Assembly: GCF_000495435.3 (NCBI RefSeq) | Contig: NZ_AXUN02000203.1 | Span: 17,448 to 81,447, forward strand | Source of the DNA: Youngiibacter fragilis 232.1 | GTDB lineage: Bacteria; Bacillota; Clostridia; Clostridiales; Clostridiaceae | Reading direction: 5' to 3' | Length of the DNA stretch: 64,000 bases | Shown: positions 8,519-16,434 of the stretch, in pieces | Numbering within the stretch: position 1 is the stretch's first letter | Layout of the letters: every line of letters starts with the position of its first letter | Notes under the pieces: model-generated | The model's database searches: none | What the model saw: the letters and a program-made list of their open reading frames with translations, nothing else | Told to the model about the DNA's origin: nothing | Made by a program: the position numbers and the translations under genes

Positions 8519-9772
8519 TTAAAGATACCCTACAGGTATAGCTCGTGTGCCCTTGTCAAGGTATATCAATTCAGGATTTTGGTTAATCAATGCTCCCGCC
8601 CCTAACTTCATATCCCCTGCTTCAGTTACAGGTTCCAGAAGATGGAATGCTTGTACCATATTCTTATTCGGTCTGGCAGTCATTTTGATTTCAACAGGAT
8701 ACACTGTCCTGCCAATTTCCATAACCAAATCGATTTCCCTTTGATCTGCATCTCTATAAAAATAGAGATCGCGCACCGACTTACCAGCATTTAGAAATGA
8801 CTTGACAATCTCTGAGACAACCCAGGTTTCGAAGAATTGTCCAGCTTTTGCCCCGAATTGAATTGTCTCTGGTGTAATCCATCTTGTCAACCAAGCCATC
8901 AGTCCTGTATCCATAAAGAATACTTTTGGCGTCTTGATCACGCGTTTCAAACGATTATTATGGTATGGATTCAGTTGCAGTATGATGCCCGAACTTTCCA
9001 GGATCTGAAGCCACCGTCTCACAGTTGTCGCAGATACCCCTGCATCCCTTGCAATGCTGTCATAATTCAATAGCTCCCCGCTTCGCGCAGCTACTGCTGC
9101 CATGAATCGCACAAAATCGCCTTTATCAGATATCTTGGTCAGTTGGTTAACATCGCGTTCAATATATGTTGTCACATAACTCGAGTAGTACGTTTCCCAA
9201 TCATCCTGAGAGGCAATAAGCCTTGGCATATACCCTCTGTGAATCATGGTCCAGAGATCATCTGTATTTAGACTCTCTTTTTTTCGGATATCTAGATACT
9301 CATCAGTCGGTACGAAGGGCAGTGCACATTTAATGTTTTTTTGCTCACGATAAGAAATTCCCTGAAGCGGGAGTATTGCCAATCTTCCTGCCAGTGATTC
9401 GCTTACATTCTCCATCAGATGGTAAGCCTGTGAACCAGACAACAGAAACAGGCATTTTTCTGTACTTTTGTCCTTCAGGGCGGCTAACCTCATCTCATCA
9501 ATCTTAATTTTCAAAAAAGGAAACAATTCTGGCACATATTGTATTTCGTCAAGGATCAATTTTGCAGAATGATTCATAAAAAATAGTTCTGGATCCTCTT
9601 TAGCCTGCTGTAAAACAAAAGGATTGTCAAAAGTGATATATTCAAAGTCATCAACAACCATTTGCAGCAAAGATGATTTTCCAACCTGGCGGGGGCCAGT
9701 TACCAATACTGCCGGGAAAGTATTTATCGTTTTTACAAGGTAGTCCTCGATAGCTCTATCAATCCATTCCAT
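8519..9772 (-). CDS. AAA-family ATPase with DUF4143
   Basis: About 417 residues. It has an N-terminal AAA_14 P-loop domain with Walker A GPRQVGKSS (about residue 26) and Walker B ILDEIQYVPEL, a sensor GSQ, then an HTH-like middle section (GVSATTVRRWLQIL). A C-terminal DUF4143 domain ends in a PD-(D/E)XK-like patch (REIDLVMEIGRTVYPVEIKM). Members are scattered by transfer between bacteria and archaea and have no settled role. ATG 9772 follows GAGGAGG; the frame upstream is leader. Base use is AT-richer, with fewer AGG codons than its neighbours, which suggests transfer. It stands alone between the HesB pair and the decayed duplicate. Confidence 0.9.
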   Translation of the reverse strand: MEWIDRAIEDYLVKTINTFPAVLVTGPRQVGKSSLLQMVVDDFEYITFDNPFVLQQAKEDPELFFMNHSAKLILDEIQYVPELFPFLKIKIDEMRLAALKDKSTEKCLFLLSGSQAYHLMENVSESLAGRLAILPLQGISYREQKNIKCALPFVPTDEYLDIRKKESLNTDDLWTMIHRGYMPRLIASQDDWETYYSSYVTTYIERDVNQLTKISDKGDFVRFMAAVAARSGELLNYDSIARDAGVSATTVRRWLQILESSGIILQLNPYHNNRLKRVIKTPKVFFMDTGLMAWLTRWITPETIQFGAKAGQFFETWVVSEIVKSFLNAGKSVRDLYFYRDADQREIDLVMEIGRTVYPVEIKMTARPNKNMVQAFHLLEPVTEAGDMKLGAGALINQNPELIYLDKGTRAIPVGYL

Positions 9773-9804
9773 CAAGCTTCCTCCTCTCATCTTTTTAATA
9801 ATAG

Positions 9805-9857
9805 CATATAATCTCGTATAATACAACATTACAGAGTTGAATATACGAGATTATATG
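9805..9857. repeat. perfect 16-bp inverted repeat around the ATPase promoter
   Basis: CATATAATCTCGTATA (9805-9820) and its exact reverse complement TATACGAGATTATATG (9842-9857), 21-base spacer. On the minus strand TTGTAT, 17 bases and TATTAT form a promoter for the ATPase gene; the 17-base spacer contains one whole arm. A dyadic operator or a pair of protein-binding sites is likely. Confidence 0.7.
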
Positions 9858-9990
9858 TCTTCCTTTCCGATATGTTGATTTTTGCATCTAGTGGTTTCCC
9901 TGACCCAAAAATCCCCTGATGGCAATAATAAATCTAATCAGCATTATTTCTTTTATTTAGGTAAATTCGTAATCCTTCCAGCCTTACATC

Positions 9991-10231
9991 TTGCTCAGTT
10001 CGTCCTCGAGTGCAGACATCCCAAGGGCTATTGCGCCCTTTATCCCTGCATCTATCCGAGTACTGGTACACGATGTAAGTGTCCAGGTCCTCAAGCTCAG
10101 CAGTCCTTATTTAGCCTGCAAGGAGCTCACTCACATAACGCCTCACCGCTCCGAGTAAGTGCCCCCTACTCATGGCTTCGCTGCCAGCAATTATCCTCTT
10201 TGGTGAAAGGATGAGGATGAAGTTTACGAGG
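9991..10231 (-). pseudogene. decayed 3' end of a ROK sugar kinase gene
   Basis: This stretch aligns along its full length to the 3' part of the intact ROK kinase (12250-12492), in the same orientation. Shared runs include CAAGGGCTATTGCGCCCTTT, ATCCCTGCATC, ACACGATGTA, GTCCTCAAGCTCAG, CACATAACGCCTCACC and GTTTACGAGG. It carries indels (for example, the CGTTCCCGAG region has lost bases) and frame-breaking substitutions, and has no start. It ends exactly where the decayed HesB copy begins. Confidence 0.85.
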
Positions 10232-10522
10232 GCATGAACCACGTTGCAAAAGAGTTCTATGAACATTATGATGGCCACAAAGTGATATCAGACGACGATA
10301 ATTACGGCGGCGGAATGGCACTTAATCCTAGAAACACAGACATAGCATCAGGATGCTTAACTTGTGCATCCTGATGTGCAGTTTAGGTAGAAAATCTATG
10401 AAACATCAAAGAAGGAAGTACTCACTCTAAGTGAAGGCGCATACAGCGAATTCAAGTCATTCCTTGCGCCAAGCAATGTAGACGGCAGAGCCACCAGATG
10501 CTCATCCTGCTCAGGCTGCTAA
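10222..10522 (+). pseudogene. decayed, 5'-truncated copy of the HesB-like gene pair
   Basis: Homologous to 7801-8324. The copy-1 portion keeps GTTGCAAAAGAG, TCAGACGACGA, TACGGCGGCGG and GCATCAGGATGC, then has a premature TGA where the intact gene has GGA. The copy-2 portion keeps ATACAGCGAATTCAAGTCAT, but an internal deletion of about 212 bases (matching roughly 8067-8279) joins the N-terminal region to the Cys tail. The start of copy 2 is also broken. It is followed by the same terminator as the intact operon. Confidence 0.88.
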
Positions 10523-10534
10523 AAAGAAAAACTA

Positions 10535-10568
10535 ATGCTCCATTCACTTACGTGAATGGAGCATTTTT
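10535..10568 (+). terminator. duplicated HesB-operon terminator
   Basis: Stem ATGCTCCATTCAC (10535-10547) / GTGAATGGAGCAT (10552-10564) with a T run, identical to 8337-8366 except in the loop. On the minus strand the hairpin is followed by a T-rich stretch and may now serve the DUF2812 gene. Confidence 0.8.
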
Positions 10569-10617
10569 CATAAGCATTGGAGTTCGACATCTTCAATATT
10601 TTTAATCAGCTATCGTA

Positions 10618-11748
10618 TTAATTCCTTCCCTCATCGATACTAATCAGGTATTCCCTTATAGAGTCCACAACGGAAATTACACTTTCCTCTCCTGTGTAGC
10701 TTGCAACAAGCACCAGGTCACCTTTTGAGGCGAACACAAGACAGCCATTCCACCTTTCCTCTGTGGACAGATAATCCAGCCAGACATCCTCCGAAATCAT
10801 AAGACTGCCTTTGCTTAGCCTTGATTCCCAACCTTCTGTTACCAATCTTGAATGATCAGGGATCTTCAGGTCATAGAAATTGACAAAAAGATGGGGCTCG
10901 TATCCATCTGAAGACTTCCAGACTTCTGAGCCGGTGTACATCCTGTCTGTCAGCAACGAGCCTGGTTCATGGTAGTACGGAAGTTCCTCTGATACAAGGT
11001 CATTCCTTGTCTCTATGTCAGGAAGCCTTAGTATATCAGATGAAGGTTCATACAAAGGCATGATCCTCTGGTCACTTACTATGATCTCACCGATGTCAGC
11101 GAATACGCACCATGCAACACCTGCAGTAAGGACAGCAACTGAAGCGATCCTTTTTGTAAGGGCCTTCCTCCAAAGCATATCCTGCTTGCCTTCTCTCCTC
11201 AGATACCTGCTCAGCTCGCTTATTCCAACGTATTCCTCAAAAGCCCTGAAAGATGATATTGCAAGGAGCGCCAGGTTTATTCTGTTCATTGTCCCCCTGT
11301 CAAGCATTCTAAGATAGAAATCCATATCAGTCATTATGAAAAACACTAGCGCAGCGATTCCTGATACTATCAAAGTGAGAGCAAGGATAATTCCAGTATT
11401 CATCTTTCTCTGGAGCCTCTTGATGGATATCGACCTGTCGAACATATCAGTATGGAGGGGCCTTGCGCCTGAACTTCCAGAAGTCCTGAAAAGATGGACA
11501 TCCCTCCTGTAGCCTACATGCTCCCAGCCGCAGTCAGAGAACACCTGAAGTTCATCCTTCCCCGGATCCTTTGCCATGATATCCATAGAATACCTATAAT
11601 CCTTTGGCTCTCCCTTTTCGAAGGCTGAGTAATAGTATCCGAAATCCCTGACATGCAGGCCGTCCATCGACATGTCGTGGAACCAGGCCTCAAGCATCCC
11701 TGTCCTGTACATCCCTGATGGCATTATCTTTCTTATTACGGTGCCCAT
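10618..11748 (-). CDS. DUF2812 membrane protein
   Basis: A 376-residue protein. The N-terminal part (residues 1-100) matches the DUF2812 pattern, with AWFHDMSMDGLHVRDFGYYYSAF style residues, KDYRYSMDI and a CGWEHVG motif. Two or three hydrophobic spans follow, near residues 118-140 (GIILALTLIVSGIAALVFFI) and 205-225, then a long extracytoplasmic-looking C-terminal region. DUF2812 genes are commonly coupled to PadR regulators, as here: its ATG lies 13 bases inside the padR-like gene. Proposed role: a membrane effector or sensor whose level is set by PadR. Biochemical function is unknown. Confidence 0.85.
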   Translation of the reverse strand: MGTVIRKIMPSGMYRTGMLEAWFHDMSMDGLHVRDFGYYYSAFEKGEPKDYRYSMDIMAKDPGKDELQVFSDCGWEHVGYRRDVHLFRTSGSSGARPLHTDMFDRSISIKRLQRKMNTGIILALTLIVSGIAALVFFIMTDMDFYLRMLDRGTMNRINLALLAISSFRAFEEYVGISELSRYLRREGKQDMLWRKALTKRIASVAVLTAGVAWCVFADIGEIIVSDQRIMPLYEPSSDILRLPDIETRNDLVSEELPYYHEPGSLLTDRMYTGSEVWKSSDGYEPHLFVNFYDLKIPDHSRLVTEGWESRLSKGSLMISEDVWLDYLSTEERWNGCLVFASKGDLVLVASYTGEESVISVVDSIREYLISIDEGRN

Positions 11749-12059
11749 CCCCTGCCTCCTTCAACTGCAACGAAGTCCCTGTGCATCATCGCTATCCTGT
11801 CATGCTCGGCCTGAAGGGCATGCCTTCCGTCAATGGTCAGCTGGTAGGTCTTCCTCCTGTTGTCTTCCTTAACCACGGATATCAGCTTATCCTTCTCAAG
11901 CCTTGCAAGGACTCCGTAAAGGGTTCCCGGGCCCATCAGGACCCTGCCTCCGGATACCTCCTCTATGGCCTCCATGAGCCTGTATCCATGGGATGGGTTC
12001 ATGAGTGAAAGAAGAACATAGAACATGGCCTCTGTCATCGGACCTCCCTGATATGGCAT
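11736..12059 (-). CDS. PadR-family transcriptional regulator
   Basis: A 107-residue winged-helix repressor. Visible are AMFYVLLSLMNPSHGYRLMEAI, the recognition-helix region GPGTLYGVLARLEKDKLI and the wing (RKTYQLTIDGRHAL), all typical of short PadR proteins. ATG 12059 follows GGAGGTG; the longer frame up to 12194 covers promoter and operator and is rejected. It overlaps the DUF2812 start by 13 bases, so the two are coupled. A 34-bp dyad overlaps its own promoter, which suggests autorepression relieved by a ligand or membrane stress. Confidence 0.92.
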   Translation of the reverse strand: MPYQGGPMTEAMFYVLLSLMNPSHGYRLMEAIEEVSGGRVLMGPGTLYGVLARLEKDKLISVVKEDNRRKTYQLTIDGRHALQAEHDRIAMMHRDFVAVEGGRGWAP

Positions 12060-12091
12060 TTCTTCACCTCCAGTCTTGCTATGCGTCGCGT

Positions 12092-12125
12092 TATTATGTA
12101 TAGCGATATATCGTATAACATAATA
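12092..12125. promoter_or_regulatory. PadR operator, 34-bp dyad
   Basis: Outer arms TATTATG (12092-12098) and CATAATA (12119-12125) with inner palindrome CGATATATCG (12104-12113); 13 of 17 base pairs are symmetric. It overlaps the -10 element and start region of the padR promoter. Confidence 0.7.
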
Positions 12126-12151
12126 GTAGAGTAACGCATGTATGTTGTCAA
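12123..12151 (-). promoter_or_regulatory. padR-DUF2812 promoter
   Basis: Minus strand TTGACA (12151-12146), 17-base spacer, TACTAT (12128-12123). Confidence 0.75.
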
Positions 12152-12155
12152 CAGC

Positions 12156-12196
12156 AAAAAGGATGCTGCAGCTGCAATATTGCAGCCGATGCATCC
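12156..12196 (-). terminator. terminator after the ROK kinase
   Basis: Minus-strand hairpin: outer stem GGATGC/GCATCC (12196-12191 / 12166-12161), inner stem GCTGCAA/TTGCAGC, then five T residues (12160-12156). Confidence 0.75.
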
Positions 12197-12242
12197 TCTT
12201 TATACCGTATCCAAAATACGGGTATGTTTTTAGTTTCTGTCC

Positions 12243-13130
12243 CTATCTCTTCCTCTGTTCATCCTCGAGGGCTGACAGCCCAAGGGCTATTGCGCCCTTT
12301 ATCCCTGCATCGTTCCCGAGTTCCGGGTACACGATGTAGGAGTCGAGGTCCTCAAGCTCAGGAGTCCTGATGTAGCCTGCGAGAAGCTCTCTGACATAAC
12401 GCCTCACCATTCCAAGCACGTGTCCCCTGTGCATTACTCCTCCTCCTACGACTATCCTCTTCGGCGAAAGGATGAGTATGTAGTTTACGAGGGCCTGAGC
12501 CACGTAATATGCGAGAATATCGAACACCTTATGGTCATCAGGTATGTCCCTGCCCTTCATTCCGGTCCTTGCTTCAAGTGCCGGACCTGCTGCAAGGCCT
12601 TCAAAGCAGTCCCCGTGGAACGGGCAGACCCCCTTGAAGTCATCATCCTTGTGCTTCCTGAGGATTATGTGCCCCATCTCAGGATGCAGCATTCCGTGGA
12701 TGAGCTTCCAGGATTCCATGGCACCCGCACCGATTCCTGTGCCTATAGTCATGTACAGGCAGGAATCAAGCCCTCTGCAGGATCCGAAGAAGGCTTCTCC
12801 CAGGGCTGCGCCATTGACATCCGTATCGAATCCCATAGGTGCATCAATATATGTCTTAAGCTCTTCGATCAGATTATAATTCTGCCATTTGACCTTTGGG
12901 GTGGATGTTATTGACCCGTAGGTTGGTGAATCCCTGTCAAGGTCGATAGGACCGAATGATCCCACTCCAATGGCATCAAGTTCCTCTCCGCTGAAGAATT
13001 CCCTTACCCCGGCCATTGTCCTTTCCGGTTCTTCAGTAGGTATTTCCTGTCTTCTTTCGATTTCGCCCTTCTCGTCGCCGATAGCAAGGACAAACTTGGT
13101 TCCGCCAGCTTCGATTGCTCCTATCCTCAT
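12243..13130 (-). CDS. ROK-family sugar kinase, fructokinase type
   Basis: Cytosolic ATP-dependent hexose kinase, 295 residues. The N-terminal phosphate loop is EAGGTKFVLAIG, and the segment GSFGPIDLD with KVKWQNY is typical of ROK fructokinases (ScrK/GmuE type). The zinc-binding ROK motif is present: HPEMGH, then CPFHGDCFEGLA. The adenine site GGGVMH is near residue 230. ATG 13130 follows AGGAGG; the ORF extension to 13148 has no support. Only 36 bases separate it from the VWA gene upstream, so it may be read from that operon. A decayed copy of its 3' end lies at 9991-10231. Substrate is inferred from family resemblance. Confidence 0.93.
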   Translation of the reverse strand: MRIGAIEAGGTKFVLAIGDEKGEIERRQEIPTEEPERTMAGVREFFSGEELDAIGVGSFGPIDLDRDSPTYGSITSTPKVKWQNYNLIEELKTYIDAPMGFDTDVNGAALGEAFFGSCRGLDSCLYMTIGTGIGAGAMESWKLIHGMLHPEMGHIILRKHKDDDFKGVCPFHGDCFEGLAAGPALEARTGMKGRDIPDDHKVFDILAYYVAQALVNYILILSPKRIVVGGGVMHRGHVLGMVRRYVRELLAGYIRTPELEDLDSYIVYPELGNDAGIKGAIALGLSALEDEQRKR

Positions 13131-13166
13131 GGTTACCTCCTGAAACATCTTTTCTTTAAGTCTATT

Positions 13167-14525
13167 CTATCTTGCCCACTCGTGCAACAGTGTCCTCATG
13201 ACCTGGAGACCGTAGGTCCTGTCGACCTCTTCCCTGTCCACCTTGAGTATGAACACATCACCTCTCGGGTCCTTTAGGGATATGGAGGTCCCAAGTACCA
13301 CCCACAGCGTCCTGAAATGCACAGGAGACATTGAAAGCCGGTCCTCGCCTTCACCGTCTGTAAAGTAAACGAGGAAGGTTGACCTCAGGTTATTCTCCCT
13401 GATGTACTCGAACACAGGGGAGAACCTGGTGCCTCCGCGCCTTTCAAGGAGCGGTCTGATATCCTTTATGCTCCTTATCATGTAGTCCCGCCTGACTTCG
13501 TTATCGCACTCGAGGACCCTTATTGGAGCATCATGCTGCCTTGTGAGCATAAGCATCTCGGTTAGGAAGCCGTTCATGTCCTTGTCACTTATGCTGCCAG
13601 AGATGTCCAGTGCGACCGTTATGTCCGGTGCGAAATCCCTTAGCTCCCCCTTCAGGTCAAGCCTGTCAGGCTGCCTCCTGTCAAGCCTTGCGACCGTCTT
13701 CCTTCTGCCCTTGGGTACTGTCCTCAAGGCCCGCCTCACGCTGCTCTGCCAGTTTATCCTTCCCTTTCCGCCGGTCTCGAGTATCTTCAGGATCTCTCCC
13801 GGTACTCCCTTGTCACCTGCATGGGAAAGTATCGCCTTGATCGTCTCCCTGGACCTGTCTTCATCCTCGGTTTCAGACTCAGCCCACCTGTCATGGGCGG
13901 TCTCGATGTCGATGCCGTTGTCCTTCTTCAGGTCCAGAGACTTCCTGTCCATCTTCATCATGGCATCATGTATGGATTCAACATAGAACTCAAGGGTCTC
14001 GTTTGTACGGAGGTTCAGGTTGAACCTGACGTTTACGGAATTTATCCTTTCCGCGAAATGCGGAAGGTTCGTTATGTACTGGTTCACTGATATGTCCATG
14101 CCAAGGCTTATGGCAAGCTTCTGGTACTTGTTCTTGAGAGCCTTCTCCCTTGAATGGTGCTTGAGGATTATATGGTATATCTCATGCTTGATCATTGCCC
14201 TTGCCTCAAGCTCCTCGAGGAACAGGAAGCTTAAGGGGTTGAACATGAACACGACGCTGCCCTTCCTCATAACGCTTGCCGTTGGGTAGGTCAGAGTGAA
14301 GTCTATCTCCCTGATTGTCCTTGAAAGGAAAAGGGCATAGTAGTCCTCACCGCCAGTCACCATCCTGAATGACAGCTCATCCAGGTACTTAAGGAAATCC
14401 CTGCTGAATCCCTTCCTCAGGCTTCCTGATTCTGTGAAATCCACCGCATCGGAAAGAAGCTCCCTTCTCCTTGCCGATATGGCATCCCTGTCCCTCAGGT
14501 CCTTGTGGAAGTTAAGATCTGCCAT
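13167..14525 (-). CDS. VWA-like protein with N-terminal metallopeptidase-like domain
   Basis: A 452-residue protein matching the DUF2201 arrangement. The N-terminal half is a putative zinc metallopeptidase with HEIYHIILKHH (HExxH, about residue 114). The C-terminal half is a von Willebrand A-like domain with MIDAS segment ALDISGSIS (about residue 317). There is no signal peptide, so it acts in the cytosol. The start lies 14 bases inside the MoxR-type ATPase gene and has little ribosome site, as expected for coupled translation. Such VWA proteins are clients or partners of MoxR ATPases. Whether the protease site is active cannot be told from sequence. Confidence 0.88.
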   Translation of the reverse strand: MADLNFHKDLRDRDAISARRRELLSDAVDFTESGSLRKGFSRDFLKYLDELSFRMVTGGEDYYALFLSRTIREIDFTLTYPTASVMRKGSVVFMFNPLSFLFLEELEARAMIKHEIYHIILKHHSREKALKNKYQKLAISLGMDISVNQYITNLPHFAERINSVNVRFNLNLRTNETLEFYVESIHDAMMKMDRKSLDLKKDNGIDIETAHDRWAESETEDEDRSRETIKAILSHAGDKGVPGEILKILETGGKGRINWQSSVRRALRTVPKGRRKTVARLDRRQPDRLDLKGELRDFAPDITVALDISGSISDKDMNGFLTEMLMLTRQHDAPIRVLECDNEVRRDYMIRSIKDIRPLLERRGGTRFSPVFEYIRENNLRSTFLVYFTDGEGEDRLSMSPVHFRTLWVVLGTSISLKDPRGDVFILKVDREEVDRTYGLQVMRTLLHEWAR

Positions 14526-15588
14526 AGCACTGGAAGAAGCCTTCTATGAAGGTGTCGGAATTCAAGAGAATAGGGTACACATCTCCATAGTCAGCCCTTA
14601 TCTCCTTCATGACTGATATCCTCAGGTCCTTTGGCATGAGGTTCAGGACCTCTGAGTACCTGTCAGCGAAACCTGGCTCCATATGGTCCCTGAGGTATAG
14701 GATCATGTTCTTCGCAAGGATGTACAGCCTTGAATGGCTTGCCTGGGAGATCTCATCCTTCACGAACTGGCTCAGGACCTCCATAGAGAACAGGTCATCA
14801 GGAGATACGAGCGGATTCCTGTTGTCCTCGATGAACGCCATGAAATCCTGGGCCACCTTCATGCCCACGTTTCCCTTCACCACATTGTAGAGTGTCTTCT
14901 GGTCGATATCCCTGATCTCTGCCACCTTGAGAGCATTGGAGACCCTTTCCCAGCTTCTTGGGGTAGACCTTATGAATTCATCCTGAGGCTTGTAGTTCAG
15001 GTATTCCCTGAACTGCGATATGAACTGGATGACAAGAGGATGTATCTCACCTTCCTCCATGCCCCACGTTATCCATTCCCTTGAGTCAGAATCCATGTTG
15101 AACCATACGAACCTGTCTTCCTGGGCCGGGTCCATGTCAACGACCTGGTAGTCTGTCTCCGAGAAATCCTCCATCCTGTTCGAGGGATTCATTGCAGCCG
15201 CGACAACCACGCGTCCGGAAAGCCTGTACCCGTTGATCTCCCTGTTGAGTATGAGGTTCATGAGCTCCTGCTGAACCGAATGGTCGCACCTGTTGATCTC
15301 GTCAATGAATAGAAGGACAGAGCCTTCGCTTTTCTCCAGATACTCGTCTATTTCAGTAAGCTTGTGATGTGTGGCGTATCTGGTCCTTCCACCAACCACT
15401 GTGGGAAGCCCGCCTATCTCCCCTTCCTTGAGGAGGTTTGCGTCAATGTTCACCAGATACAGTCCCTTTTCCTCAGCATACTCCCTGATGAGGGATGTCT
15501 TGCCTATTCCGCTCTCCCCTATGATAAGGGGCACCGCCCCTGATAGGACCGCAAGGTCCAGAGCTTCAAGAGTCTCCTTGTAGTTCAT
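14512..15588 (-). CDS. MoxR-type AAA+ ATPase
   Basis: A 358-residue AAA+ (AAA_5/MoxR-like) protein: Walker A GESGIGKTS (about residue 24), pore-loop region GEIGGLPT, Walker B VLLFIDEINRC, sensor 1 AAMNPS and a C-terminal helical lid. MoxR ATPases remodel or load metal into VWA-protein partners. Start ATG 15588 follows AGGAGG, which overlaps the stop of the upstream repeat-protein gene. The downstream VWA gene overlaps its 3' end. The order repeat protein, ATPase, VWA-peptidase suggests a three-part complex. Confidence 0.92.
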   Translation of the reverse strand: MNYKETLEALDLAVLSGAVPLIIGESGIGKTSLIREYAEEKGLYLVNIDANLLKEGEIGGLPTVVGGRTRYATHHKLTEIDEYLEKSEGSVLLFIDEINRCDHSVQQELMNLILNREINGYRLSGRVVVAAAMNPSNRMEDFSETDYQVVDMDPAQEDRFVWFNMDSDSREWITWGMEEGEIHPLVIQFISQFREYLNYKPQDEFIRSTPRSWERVSNALKVAEIRDIDQKTLYNVVKGNVGMKVAQDFMAFIEDNRNPLVSPDDLFSMEVLSQFVKDEISQASHSRLYILAKNMILYLRDHMEPGFADRYSEVLNLMPKDLRISVMKEIRADYGDVYPILLNSDTFIEGFFQCYGRS

Positions 15589-15599
15589 GCCCCGTCCTC

Positions 15600-16316
15600 C
15601 TATCTCGACAGCACGTAGTCGATGAGCTTCATCTTAGCAGCCTTCGACCCGTGCTCGTTTATGAAATCGACCTTGTTCATGTCAAGGACCTGAAGCTCCA
15701 TGAAGTCCCTTACATACCTTTCTGTGACATCGTCCCTTGAAAACACACCGGTCAGGACCTCCAGGAGGAAGTCCATGTCCAGGCTGTCGTACAGGTACTT
15801 TGCGATCCTTATGTTAAGCCTGAGGTACTCCCTCAGCTCCTCATCGTCATACCCCCTGATGTAGGTTATTGCCTGCTCGCTGGCTTTCAGCGCTTCCTTC
15901 CTTGCCTCGAGGCAGGGCTCCTTTATGTATTTGAGCGCGCTCCAGTAGTTCCTGACTGCAGCTACCTGAACCTCGCACTCCGGGTCAGCTATGTACTGAA
16001 TGGCGTCGTAGTCTCTCCTGACTGCTGCAAGCTTAAGCGCAAGGTCGGGTCTCCTTATGTACTGTATGGCCCAGCCCTTGTTCTCAACTGCCGCCATCAT
16101 GACCTCGTATGATGGGTCCTTGATGTGCTTCAGGCTGTTCCAACCTGCCCTCACCGCAAGAAGCCTTACCTCCTCCGGCGCATCCTTGATGTGCCTTATT
16201 GAGCCGGGAGTCTTCCTCACCGCCTCTCTCATGGTTTCAAGGCCCGGGTCCATGATATGCCTGATCTCATTTCCGTTTTTCCTGACTTTCTCTATGTCTT
16301 CTGACTCGTTTCTCAT
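15600..16316 (-). CDS. 22-residue repeat protein (DUF4116-like)
   Basis: A 238-residue protein. Residues 18 to about 150 are six to seven tandem repeats with consensus (I/L)(R/K/Q)(H/Y)I(K/R)DPxxEVxxAAVRxxxxA. Examples begin IRHIMDP, IRHIKDA, LKHIKDP, IQYIRRP, IQYIADP, LKYIKEP and ITYIRGY. This resembles DUF4116 or a short HEAT-like superhelix, so a protein-binding scaffold is likely. The last 85 residues are non-repetitive and helical. ATG 16316 follows GAGGAG. It is the first gene of the operon with the MoxR-type ATPase (11-base gap) and VWA-peptidase, so it may be the substrate adaptor. Inference from context. Confidence 0.85.
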   Translation of the reverse strand: MRNESEDIEKVRKNGNEIRHIMDPGLETMREAVRKTPGSIRHIKDAPEEVRLLAVRAGWNSLKHIKDPSYEVMMAAVENKGWAIQYIRRPDLALKLAAVRRDYDAIQYIADPECEVQVAAVRNYWSALKYIKEPCLEARKEALKASEQAITYIRGYDDEELREYLRLNIRIAKYLYDSLDMDFLLEVLTGVFSRDDVTERYVRDFMELQVLDMNKVDFINEHGSKAAKMKLIDYVLSR

Positions 16317-16401
16317 GAACTGCTCCTCTGTATCCTATCTTTCAATGTATTATCCGCCATCATTATATCAATTAATTGGATACAATTGAAGTGGCACCGT
16401 G

Positions 16402-16422
16402 AAAAAACGGCATTTCTGCCGT
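16402..16422 (-). terminator. terminator of relQ
   Basis: Minus-strand stem ACGGCA / TGCCGT (16422-16417 / 16412-16407), then six T residues (16407-16402). Confidence 0.75.
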
Positions 16423-16434
16423 CATTACCAATAG

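Noticed and set aside
10206..10374. Short frame still open in the decayed HesB copy
   Set aside because: It lacks the conserved N-terminal half and the GYGCSGP site and stops early at TGA, so it is not a working gene.
10372..10374. TGA in the HesB remnant read as selenocysteine
   Set aside because: It replaces a glycine codon (GGA) in the Cys tail, not the redox site, and no hairpin typical of a SECIS element follows; a nonsense mutation is simpler.
11748..12194. Longer PadR start at 12194
   Set aside because: The extension covers the promoter, operator and hairpin; GGAGGTG precedes the ATG at 12059.
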